The position numbers and the translations under genes were made by a program. A model generated the notes under the pieces. The model did not search any database, was not told where the DNA came from, and saw only the letters and a program-made list of their open reading frames with translations. Below are positions 51,008-61,304 of a stretch of 64,000 bases of DNA, in pieces. Every line of letters begins with the position of its first letter. Within the stretch, counting starts at the first letter, position 1. This DNA is from Rhipicephalus microplus (taxonomy: Eukaryota > Arthropoda > Arachnida > Ixodida > Ixodidae), in NCBI RefSeq assembly GCF_043290135.1, contig NC_134700.1:158816053-158880052 (forward strand), read 5' to 3'.

Positions 51008-51627
51008 CGAGGTACTGACACAAAATTTCGTGGCCAAGATAGCCTGAGGGATCGATTTACGTGAATTTGCATATATCATCTGCCAAATATTAACAGCGAA
51101 TATAGCTTGGAAGGTATTTGAATTAATTTCGAAGTTTGCGTGAGCCATCGACTCCATCGGGCTAGCGACACCCTCAAAGGGGACCTTTGGGGACCCCCTA
51201 CTTCCCTGACGTGACCACGCTGCGGCAAGTTATGACGAAGTCATAGCCTTTTTTTTTTTGTAGCGTTTGCTCCGGCAGGCTATTACTCGGCAGCTGCTCA
51301 TGAATCCGTGGCCGCGGCGCACAAGATGAAAGTTTTGCGTTTGATGACGTTTCCGTCCCGTTTCCTGTCCGAAAAAGCTTCTTCATTGGAAGTGCGTTAC
51401 AGTTCTATGTGCTGGCATGGTCGAGCGTTGCACCCACCAAGTGGTATAACAGCACCTGGTGGCTTATCGTTTTTTGATACCGAATGCCACTCTGGTCGGT
51501 CATAACGAGCCTGTAATTAATTCTCGCTCGCTGACAAAAACGATGTGTCGTGTTATGACTAACAGGTCCCCAGGAACACATTAGAGCGAAAAAATGCGGG
51601 GCCAAAATTTTTGTGTCAGTACCCCTT
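51008..51627. repeat. MITE B, copy 1
   Basis: Left end GAGGTACTGACACAAAATTT and right end (other strand) AAGGGGTACTGACACAAAAA are inverted repeats about 620 bp apart. There is no coding capacity. A related copy is at 55876-56416. Confidence 0.7.
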
Positions 51628-51629
51628 TA

Positions 51630-52145
51630 ACCCTTTGAGACACTACGTACACAATTGTGTACACCAATCGTTTTTGTTATTTGCAACAAGTAGAGGCTAA
51701 GAAAGAGCAAGATATATCGTACATTAGGTGAATTGAACCTCCTGCATAATTGTCTTCTTTAAACTTCATTTTGCAGAGTACTGATACATATTATCACTTT
51801 TTTGAAGGCACTACCACATTTGACGAGTCGTGCGCCGTGCCGCTTCCTGCAAGCAATGTGACAAGCAGAAATTTTCCTTGCTCATGATTAACATAACCAA
51901 AAATGAATTTTCACTATATTTCTAGCCCGAGATTAGATTCTGTTTATGCCAAAAGTGAGCATCAATTACTTCTGGATAAATACATATTTAACTGCAACTT
52001 AATTAGAATGAGTTACTCTAACACACATAGATTTAAAAATTATCTCAGTATTTTTGTTACAATAGAATATTGAGTGCCTTGAAGTAACATTGTAGTGATT
52101 TGACAAATTTACAGACAGTTCTTATGAGCTGGCATCTGAAAGGGC
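51630..52145. repeat. MITE X, copy 2 (uninterrupted, inverted relative to copy 1)
   Basis: 516 bp matching copy 1 along its full length. It contains the empty Tigger target as GTGTACACAATTG near 51650-51662. It directly abuts MITE B on its left. Confidence 0.75.
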
Positions 52146-53279
52146 TAAGGGCACAAGCTTGGACTGCAAAAAAAACAGACGGCCAAAATTAATCAATGCT
52201 CATCTCTAGAATGACCTGGTTTCTGGCGTGCAGGCGATATATCTGAGGCTCTATGCACAAGCTACTGGCAATGTTAGCCACATCACTGGCGAGCATTCTG
52301 CAGCTTGAAATCCCAGACACTTCTGAACTTTTCTTGAATACCGAAACATGCACTTGTTTATAGAAAAGTCGAAATATGAGCCACTTGGTTCATGTTACTT
52401 GAAGAGCTGTCAAAAACGCAGGGTGAAAGAAACAGACACACACAATGCTGAATAGTTTTTTAACAGAAACATCAATGTACATGACGAAGCAGCCATTAGC
52501 CTCTGACTTTTCCTTCTTCGAGAGGCGTCTTCTCAACTGGTTTTGATGCACATCAATGGCTTAACCTGCCAGCACTGTATGCATACTTCTTTCACATGTC
52601 CTATGTTTTGGTGTGTTTTATTCAAGTAACAAGCTTTTTTTATCTTTCTCACCGCTGCCAAAATTTTCCGGCTACCTGTCGCATGCATTAGCTCTCGGTA
52701 TAGACCACCCCTGTACATTTGACCACTGCCTGCTTGAACCTTCTCAACTGTCTAACCAGATTTATTAATTGCTGCAAATAGCCGAGTACAATCTCAAGCG
52801 TATGCGAGCGCTAGCGATTATGCTGTAATCTGCCGGTACTCATATCCATCGCGTTAGATCCACATATCCGATTTTTGGTGGCCAACAACCGTGCTCACCG
52901 CAGTCATTGAGCCTTCTCAATTTTCCACTTCTGGCCACATCTGGCTACCTGCAGGCTATTAGAGGCCGTGAGAACGCACTTGTTTTTTTCTCATTGAGTT
53001 GCTCCGCCCACGGCACCTTGCACTTTTAGTGTACATTCATTTATCGCTGCTGGCTGATTCTGACGACGTCTGGGTTGTCAGAACCTGTCAGGACCACATA
53101 AACAAGAACATTGTTACAAGGAGATGACAGAAAATGGGTGTATTTACAATATTTACAGTCACAGTAATGCGGGTAAAAACAACCGAGATGGCGAGAACGG
53201 GCACCACTTCAGTTGAGGACTGCCAGAGCAGTCCTTCACTTCTTCGTCCTTTAGGTAAGCAGCGCATAAAAATATAATA
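52146..53279. other. No gene recognised
   Basis: A - strand frame at 52718-52533 has a CIQCWQVKPLMC cysteine pattern but no further support. The rest is non-coding. Confidence 0.35.
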
Positions 53280-53473
53280 GTTACGTCCCCAAACCACAGT
53301 ATGATTATGAGGGATGACTTCTGGAGGGCTCCAGAAATTTCGACCACCTGGGGTTCTTTAACGTGCACCGAAATCTAAGTGCACGGGCCTCTGGTATTTC
53401 GTCTCCGTTAAAATGCAGCCGCCACAGCCGAAAATCAACCCCGCAACCTTCGAGCTGGTTGTCAAGCACCCTG
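53280..53473 (-). repeat. Ruka-like SINE, diverged
   Basis: + strand order CCACAGTATGATTATGAGGG, TTTCGACCACCTGGGGTTCT, TTAACGTGCACCGAAATCTA and ATGCAGCCGCCACAGCC matches 46828-47066. The tRNA-like head is degraded and the 3' terminus is truncated. Confidence 0.8.
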
Positions 53474-54711
53474 AGCACCAAGATAACTTTGTTCTGTAGG
53501 CACTTTCGGCCATTTTCTGGCTAGCAGATGCCCAGTTGCCGCCATCCTTTGAGGACTCAACGGATTTCAACACATACGCCTGTGGGCTCTATTTGTTACA
53601 CCTGTCATATCTTTAAAAGCCCATTCCACCGTGCGAGATGATGCCATCACGTGAGGCAGCAAACATTTGTAACTTGGTTTTTATTAGCTCTCAAGCTGTC
53701 GCTTTCAAGGATGCAACAAGTTTTACAAGGTTTTGCATCATGGTACAGGACAATTGCATCAGAGCAATTGTTGCACTGTGCAAAGGGTTGCATTGTTATT
53801 TATGCCTGTCTGCAGTGGAGTAGCTGGCTTTGTGCCGTTATAAAAGTGCCGGCAGTTCTGTTCACAGACGAGAATTTCGAAGTGCTGTTTGTACATTGTA
53901 ACGTACATATTTGCATTCCCAAATACGATCGCTCGAGTGTCACTTCACCTTTCTTGGCAAGCCTATACCAATGCAGAAAAACCAACTACATGCCCTCATG
54001 CAGCACGAAGTTACGACTGTTGCCATCACACTGGTAGCACCTGTTCACGTTCATGCTAGCTGTTAGCATTCGCTTATGCAACCTTCAGGCAGCTTTGGTA
54101 TGGCTTGGTGTGCCAGAACACGTGACAACATTGTTGCGTGTCACAACCAAAACCAGCTACAGTGGTATACAACTTTAAAGTCTGCGGCACTTTCTTCTCA
54201 AAGGCATATGAATATAAGACTGCACTGATGGCCTCGCACTCTAAATACACGTTATGATCCATGAGACTCCACCTACCCTACTCATAAGCTGGACTATATT
54301 TTTTCTTTAGTTGCAGAGGCAATCGGCAATGGCGCTTGGTCGTCTGAGGATGACCTCTGCAGACTTAAGTTGTATACAACTATGGTTGCCAACTGGCTAC
54401 CAGCGGGATGCCAAAACTGCAAAAGCAGAAGAGGCCGATTGTAAGTGTGAGTTTTTTGTTCTGCCGAGCACAAGTTTGCCCACCTTTACAAGTTTGGCTG
54501 CTACATTTCACACTGTCTCAACAACGCGACACTGTAGACCAAGATGAACGCAATCTCTGTGGGACGACTGACTGAACTCTAAAAATCGGATAAATATAAA
54601 GATTAAGCAGATCAAGAAAACAAATGCACGATGGTCTGTATAACGAGCAAACACAACTGAAAGAGTGTCATGTATTAACTATGTAAATGTATGTACAGTC
54701 TCTTCGCTCCT
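53474..54711. other. Region downstream of the RNF168-like stop; possible 3' UTR
   Basis: On the - strand the first AATAAA after the stop at 54712 is at about 53685-53680, which would give a 1-kb 3' UTR. Nothing else is recognised. Confidence 0.35.
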
Positions 54712-54962
54712 TCAGTCGACAACACGAGAGCGCAGGTTGTAAGTGCGTTTGGGTGCTGCTCTGCTCTGTCGGTTCAGCTTCCGCTGGAGGCGGCGTGCCA
54801 GTTCCCAGTCTTCCTGGTAGGAGGCCGTGGCGTCGTGACTGTGCTCACATGTCTGTGTCTCCTGTTGCCGCACCTCCAGCAGGGTTGTCTGCACACTGCG
54901 CGAGTGCAGCCTGCTTACGCCGCCACTCAAGGGCGTCACCGGTGCCGTGTTCCTTGTGGCAT
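54712..54962 (-). CDS. RNF168-like E3 ubiquitin ligase, last exon (MIU2 and LR motif)
   Basis: Acceptor ACTGTTACCGCAG, then 251 nt to TGA at 54714-54712. It is entered in phase 1, matching the end of the exon at 61304-60968 (337 + 251 = 588 nt, an exact multiple of three). The peptide has SVQTTLLEVRQQ and then SYQEDWELARRLQRKL, a ubiquitin-binding MIU motif, followed by APKRTYNLRS, corresponding to the C-terminal LR-motif that in RNF168 directs binding to modified nucleosomes. This order (QTTL, MIU2, YxLRS, stop) is specific for RNF168/RNF169. Confidence 0.75.
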
Positions 54963-57900
54963 CTGCGGTAACAGTGCAGATTAAACAGGCTTTCAGTTAG
55001 ATTTACAAAAGCTGAAAAACAAGAAATGGATCGAAACCCAGGTTTTAGAATCCGAAACCACGATATGACTCCGCAACATGTTTGAACTAATTCTGACAGC
55101 CTGACGTTTTTAAGTAAGCACCTAGCTCCAAGAACACGTGTTCTTTGAGTCCCCCCACCCCTCCCCAAACTTTAATTCTGCCCATATCAAAAACAGTCGC
55201 TGTGGTGAGAAATGAAATACCGAAAGCGTCCATGAAACACAGTTGGCACAGGCATGCAAACTATAGTTTAGTACAGCTCTTAGAATGGCAAAAAAAATGC
55301 ACCACCCAGATGATTGAAGTGCAGCAATACTTTTACTGCTCAACTGAACGAACAGACCCGCTCATGTCCTCAGCCAATACTCCGACGACGAGATATGACC
55401 AATCCTGGAAACAAAATTTTGTTGTTGAAACTCGATGCTAGTGCCCGCCCATTACTTCATCTTTTGTCTGATTTTTTTTTTTTTTTTCGTGCTATGCTAC
55501 AAGACAATTTATAACTGGGGATATTACATATCACAAACAAAGTCCATTATATTTTCGGAATAAAGCAAAGGAGCAGACATACCACTCATGTTATGCCTTA
55601 CATAAGTAGACTTCCATGCAATGTTTCTTATAATTTGTCTTTAAATTTTTAGGGTATTTAATTTGAAGCATTTTTTTGTCATGCATTTTGTTGCAGGGGT
55701 ACAGCATTTAGTATTGTTGCAGAAATAGCATTATATATGACAATCCTTTTCAATCGACAATCCCTTGCAAAAGCACATCAAATTTATCAAACATTTCTTA
55801 TTTTAACGACGCCTGGAATTTTTTTTTTTTTTTGTCGCTGTGGACAGCATAACGGGATGTATAGAAGTATTCACATTTAAAGCCGTACTGACACCATTTT
55901 TTCGTAGGTGTGTTTACACTGCCATACAAATCTCCTGATTACGGAGACTGCTCTGAGCTTGTTTGCTGCTCAGCAAATGCTAGTAAGAGATTTTACCGTA
56001 CTTCGATATAAGAGTAAATTTTCCCATCTCACCTATCAATATCGACACTATCTTGACGTCAAGCTACGGTACTGATTCTGGTGACCTTATTCAGCATTCT
56101 GAGTAGTTGTGACGACGTCAGGCACCAAAACATCTAAAATCGGCATTTGTGTGCCACCAACGGAGCCACAGGGCCAAGCAGCTATGGAAACGTCACAATA
56201 TCTAGCACTAAGAAGCTTATACTGTGTTGTGATGCCAGGGTACAGAAGTGATTGAAACTAGCTTTCAGAAACAACACATTGTGATTACTTGCTCAGGATG
56301 CACTCACACTTAACAGTACATTATTTAGGCTCTTAAGGGCTTGCATTTTCACATGACGCCCCCCCCCCCCAAAAAAAAAAAGGCTCCTAAAAATTTTCGT
56401 GTTTGTATTTCTTTAACCCTTTCACTACCATTAAAGAGAGCGGTCATCATGAGATTTCATAACAATATGGTCGATGATGACTATACTTGTCATCAGTGTT
56501 TCTAGACACTAGATGACCACACTTGTCCATGTTGAACCATTTGTGTCTGGGTTTTCATTTTATTGCCCTTTCTCGTATTGCCACACAGTGAAGCCACTCT
56601 CACACTATATACCGTGAAACGCTGAGCAAGTGCCCCCTCTTTTTTTTTCGAGAGATCTGAAATAAGAGCCAATTAAGTTCCAGGGACCGGTCCAGGACTG
56701 GTTAGATTATCCGGGACTGGTTAGAAAATCTGGTTAGATTATCCTTCGCTGTAGCAAGGGGAGGGGGGGGCACTTACTCGGCATTTTACGGTATATTTGC
56801 ACAATTGGTGAAATAAAGGAACTTCACTGAATTGCAAGCATGGTATTGTTTCATTGAGAAAATAAAAAAGCTCTGCAAATTGAGTGAAGAAAATTTTTGG
56901 CAATTTCGGCACAATTTTTCTTCTTTTCTTACGGTAGCAATACAAGCAAAACAACCAATAAAAGGTATTTGTGAGAGTACATCTATTTTTGCAGTTTGCA
57001 GCGAATATCACCGTTAAGTCAGAAAAATATTCCAGAAAGTGCTATTTAAAGCAAGACAGCTGTGGTTCCAGAATACAGTCGATCCCGGGTTTATCAAACA
57101 AGGATATATAAAATTATTGGCTATATCGAACAGTTGAGAAATCCCCTAGAATTTCCCATGCAAAAGTATGCGACCGTATATCCGTATATCGAACTCCCTC
57201 ACAGCGGGACATCTGCTATATGAAACGCAGTGCCGAAGCCCAGAAAGTGCATTTTTCATAGCAAATAATGATCAATTTTCAGCCACTTTCTAACAAGTTC
57301 CGATCCCTATTCGCATGAAGTTGATGAAAAGGCGGTGTTATTTAATCGTGCTAATCTGGTTTGTTGCACAGCGCTTGCGAGTGCACTGGCATGTTTGATG
57401 CACGACCTGCAGGTCTTAACATGCGGGCATAGTTTTTTTCAAAAGACCGATTGCTGAGGACACCAAAATTAGAATGCAAAATGGCTCGGCGATCTCGTTC
57501 CAATGTTCACATTCCCTTCATTGCTTGTTAGTGCACAATGGCATGCGAGCCAGAAAAGCATGGCCTTTGAAATGTGCAGCATCATGACGTATTTCCTGTG
57601 TTTTCGGTTTTAAGACACGTGTCTTGGAGGCTAAGTTTTTTCTAGCTTTTCCTGTCAAAGCAGCTGAAAGCGGCGGCTGCCACCTACAAAGCCACAAATC
57701 ACATCAATATTGTCAACACGTTGACGGTGAGAACTCGGCGTTGTCGTATGCACCTTGTGTGGACTTGTGTACTTCTCGCCTTGCTTCTGATAAATCCTCA
57801 TTCTGAACTTGAACAGAACGCTGACCCGCTCGAAGTGATAAAAATTATGACTGGTGCTTCCCAGTCCCGATTTCACCGCAAATCTGCGAAAACAGTGGCT

Positions 57901-60900
57901 TTTAGGAACCCCAAGGCAATGCAGTGTAGCGATACTGATGAGTGACAGATGAAGCACCCAAGTCAGGCTTCTGCGATTAAAAAAAAATTGGTCTTTTGAC
58001 AAAGAGGTCCTCAAACACTTTTTAAGCACCTATCTTTTATTTGTAGTTTGTGTAGGCCAATAGCTAGGGATAATTTTAGCTTAGGTTTAAATTCCGATAT
58101 CAAATGCTCTAGAATTTTAAATAGCAATAGCACTACATCGCTGCCGACCACATCAGCATGTAGAGGCACTTGCCAGGACTTTGCAGGCAGAAATGGCGCC
58201 GGATGGTTGCCGCCATGTTGTCACGGGGTCGTGACGTGGCCGAAGGCAGCAGACTAAGCTTTCAGATCAAACAATTTTTTTTTTTTTTTGCCTGAACTTG
58301 CCGCCAGTAAACGAAGAATTACAGTAACACACTGACACTGATAGCGGCGAACAGAGCGTCGACCGTCGATCAACTGGCAAGCGGCCAAGCGCGTCACTAT
58401 TTACACATGTGCCGTCAAATATTCCCGCCTGATCACTGGTCTTCGCGCAAGCTCTGAAATAATCTGGCGTATTCACGTCCTGCGCGCAATCTTAACAGAA
58501 TGATCTACAATAATCGTGAGCGTTCTAGAACAATGAGGCACAGTTTGAGCTGAGCATTTCAGACAGGCTGTGTGGGCAAAAAACAAATGAAATCCAAGTG
58601 TAATAAATGCGCGTGGAAATATGATTGGATAAATGTACGGTGTCAATTTTTATGAAAGGGAACATGCGAGCATGTGGCCTGCACACTTCGACAGCAGCCT
58701 GTAGCGCGTTCTAGAGGGAGCAACCACAGCCTTTTTTCGCGTCGTCTAGCGTCAAGCAAGAGAACCAGTCATCAGTAGTCATGACCAAACAAAAGCAGCC
58801 ACAAGTGCACGCGTCGCTCCTTTAGTCCGGCTGTGTGGCGATACAGAACCGGTGGTAAGATTGCGACCCCCTCCCCCTTCAAGGCGATTTCGCAAGAAGC
58901 CAGCCTCTTGCGTAATCACCTTGTAAAGGGAGGGGGTTGCAGTTTTGCGAACGGTTCCATATCAGCAATGACTGATTGTCTTGTTCGCACTATATGACGC
59001 GAGAAGAGGCTGTAGTTGCTCTGGCTGGCGCTACAACGCGCTGCAGGCAGCCGCTGGAGCGTGCAGGCCACGGGTTCACGTGTTCCCTTTCATAAAAATT
59101 GGCAGTGTACACTAAGATTAAAACTGAGGTTACTAATCTGTTTCATTATTTTCTCTGTGCTTTATTTCATCAAACTACGAGCAGATGCGGCCGCAACAAA
59201 AATATTACCGCGACTACAAAGCACGACAGAGACCCTGGCCACCATTTCGCCACTAGATTATTGTCTTGCGCAAGTCGGATGTCCATATGAAAGACCTCTC
59301 CCTTTTTTCTTCCCTCTTCTTGCTTCTGGGAGTTCACGAGCTGCCTTTTTCCGCACGTGCACTATCAAAGGGGTGCAGTGCACGATTGCTGTTCGTTGGG
59401 TGGCTCACCGATTAACGCCCGAAGGGTCAACAGTACTTCACTGCCCTGGTCCTTCCACAAGTTCCTTTCTCAGAATAAGATGAGGGAGCGACTCGGAATG
59501 TTGTTAAGAACAGCAGAAAATACCTCGCTTTGAAACAGTAGCGCCCGCTCACATTCTGGGAACTCAAGCGTCACGCACCAAGTTTGTTACTGGGGCAACG
59601 AGGTTAACCTTATGTTGGAAAGAACAAGCAACAATAGTGTGCGAGCTTACTCCACATGGGCCCTCCCAGCTCACTTCTTTGGGGAAGCCAAACAATGTCA
59701 TTGGAAGAGTGAGATTTAAGGTGACTGTGCAAAAATCAAGTTGTAGGTAGGCTTTTTTTTGCATTTTGAACTTCCTAAATCGAATACCTTAAGACTGCAT
59801 GCCGTTATCACTGCCGTTCTTCCTGCATCAGTCTGTATGTCAGTTTACACAACCCACGAATAAAAAATGGATAGTTCAATTGTGCTGGAGAGCCGCTTTA
59901 ATGTGCGGCTGCGGAAAAGACGTGCTTCACTTTTTACTACACCACATCGGTGACACGTGGGCAGAACATTGCACGCTTCTCACAATATTAGCGCATCATA
60001 ATTTATCCATTTTTTTCTGGGAATATAAATAAATTGATAAAGATCAGCCTGATGCAATTCGTGATGTATGCAAACTTCTGAGTGGCTGTTGCTCCAGCAA
60101 TACGTGCACTTGAACTGCTGGTGGAGTTCCTGCCTGCAATGCCTGCTTCGAAAACTCAGATTGAAAACTTCAATGACGTTTTCCAGCCAAAACACACTGC
60201 AAATTTCATCACATTTTCTTTTATTAAATTCTTTACTTTAACAATACGAACAGGCAAATGTTTGCATCATGACACACCAATGCGGCAAAGAGCAAGTGGT
60301 ACTGCCTGCCTATCACTACTGCGTTGCAGTGAAGCATATTTCCTTTTTTTTTTGCAGAAGCTAATTTTAGCTGAACATGACTTTTTTTTTTTTTTTGCTA
60401 GCAGCAGCGGTACCCACTGTTGCCCCATGTTTAAGGCGAAATTGGGCCCAGGTATTGGGGGAAAGATAACCCTTGGTGTTGCAAACTAGCCGGCATAGCA
60501 AACGACCTCTTCAAATTATACTTTAAACAACTCAAAGCTTTTTGCATACCACTTTTTGTATTTTTTGATCATTTGAAAACACACTTAGATCAATTATTTA
60601 CGAAATTACAGAGACTTTAATTTAATGAGGTTTTACTGTAATGAATAAAGTCGACGAGAGGATGATTGCCGCCATAGCCTAGTTGTCAAAGCATCGAGTG
60701 CATTATCCGAAGGTTGCAGATTCGGTCCCTGCTTGCCGTAAGTTGTCTTTTCGTCCACGTTACTTCCTTCACATCTATATGACAGTTACCAAAACAGAAT
60801 TAAAGCTGCACGAATACCATCCCAAAACCTTCCTTGGCTTTATTACCAGTTGGTTTTCAATAAAACTGTGTCAACGAGCCCTCAAAATATCCTTATTGTG

Positions 60901-61304
60901 TGTTCGTATTGTTCCCCGTGCTCAGAAAACCAGCCATTAAAAGAGCTCAGAGTCGCACCAAGCGTACCTTGAGGCCTGTCCTCCGGAGGTATGAAAGAAG
61001 ATGCACTGTCATTGTCGTCGTCCTCCGGCACGAGCAAAGAACGAACAAGCGGGAAGGCAGCGAGCACGGACGGCGTGTCCCCAAACACGCCCCAGAGGCA
61101 GGCGAGCCGCTGGTCCCGTCGCATCTGCCGCCGCTGTTTCTCCAGGGCCCGTTCTTCCTCCGAAGCCAAGTGCTGGGCCAGGGCTTCACCCTCCTGAGCC
61201 TCGAGCTCGCGCTCTCGGCGCCACTCGGCCTCCGCACGCTGACGCTGTTCCTCGTACTCGCGCCTGATCTCACCCGGCATGCACAGCGGTCTCAGCACAA
61301 TCCG
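54712..61304 (-). CDS. RNF168/RNF169-like chromatin ubiquitin ligase, 3' part of the gene (partial)
   Basis: Join of 61304-60968 and 54962-54712, 195 codons plus stop. In vertebrates RNF168 ubiquitinates H2A at DNA double-strand breaks through an N-terminal RING domain, and reads ubiquitin through UMI, MIU1 and MIU2. Here UMI/MIU1 and MIU2/LRM are present, while the RING must be encoded upstream, beyond 64000 or in short exons I could not see. The stretch between MIU1 and MIU2 is about 90 residues, against roughly 270 in human, so either the tick protein is compact or an exon in the 6-kb intron is missed. The intron holds MITEs, a fold-back repeat and a SINE. RNF168 and RNF169 cannot be distinguished without the RING. 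Confidence 0.7.
55876..56416. repeat. MITE B, copy 2 (diverged)
   Basis: Left end TTTAAAGCCGTACTGACACC; right end on the other strand TTAAAGAAATACAAACACG, with similar A/T-rich continuation. Inside are poly-C and poly-A runs (56359-56381). Intronic in the RNF168-like gene. Confidence 0.5.
56417..57073. other. Intron of the RNF168-like gene; nothing recognised
   Basis: Contains a short direct repeat GGTTAGATTATC / GGACTGGTTAGA at about 56695-56740. Confidence 0.4.
57076..57460. repeat. Fragment of a Tigger-type TIR element
   Basis: Begins CAGTCGATCCCGGGTTTATC after TA, close to the left TIR of the Tigger at 16739, then has repeated TATATCGAAC motifs. No opposite terminus found; the right limit is a guess. 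Confidence 0.55.
57461..58632. other. Intron of the RNF168-like gene; no gene recognised
   Basis: A 124-codon - strand frame (58029-57655) has no recognisable family and no splice context. Poly-T at 58276-58289. Confidence 0.35.
58633..59112. repeat. Large fold-back element (imperfect palindrome of about 480 bp)
   Basis: The left arm from 58633 (ATGTACGGTGTCAATTTTTA, TGAAAGGGAACA, GTGGCCTGCACAC, GTAGCGCGTT, then after a ~50-bp extra segment GATACAGAACCGGT, GCGACCCCCTCCC, AAGGCGATTTCGC) is repeated inverted from 58913 to 59112. The axis lies near 58910. Arms are about 80% alike and there is no coding capacity. Confidence 0.75.
59113..60599. other. Intron of the RNF168-like gene; no gene recognised
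   Basis: Non-coding; poly-T runs at 60343-60354 and 60381-60395. Confidence 0.35.
60600..60640. repeat. Orphan right end of a Tigger-type element
   Basis: On the other strand it reads CAGTAAAACCTCATTAAATT after TA, a typical pogo/Tigger terminus. No partner end was found upstream. Confidence 0.45.
60665..60880 (+). repeat. tRNA-derived SINE, second family
   Basis: Head CCGCCATAGCCTAGTTGTCA (A box TAGCCTAGTTG) and B box AGATTCGGTCCC about 35 bp later, then a body CGTCCACGTTACTTCCTTCA and CCTTGGCTTTATTACCAGTT ending near TCAATAAAACTG. It is different from Ruka in body and tail. Confidence 0.65.
60968..61304 (-). CDS. RNF168-like E3 ubiquitin ligase, UMI/MIU1 exon
   Basis: Acceptor GGAACCCCTCAG, 337 nt, donor CCTCAAG|GTACGC, ending in phase 1. 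The peptide starts RIVLRPLCMPGEIRREYEEQ, which parallels the human RNF168 PGELRREYEE segment after the RING, then has a charged helix (RAEAEWRRERELEAQEGE), the ubiquitin-binding GEALAQHLASEEE (MIU1-like) and KQRRQMRRDQRLA. It ends with an acidic stretch VPEDDDNDSASSF. GC-rich relative to the flanks. Confidence 0.75.

Noticed and set aside
52533..52718. Cys-containing frame (CIQCWQVKPLMC) that recalls a piggyBac C-terminal finger
   Set aside because: Only one short motif, no other piggyBac sequence and no TTAA-flanked ends nearby.
57655..58029. 124-codon - strand open frame in the RNF168-like intron
   Set aside because: No family features and no matching splice sites or phase.
60667..60745. 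Possible tRNA gene on the + strand
   Set aside because: tRNA-like A/B boxes but no acceptor-stem pairing that I could see, and a SINE body follows.
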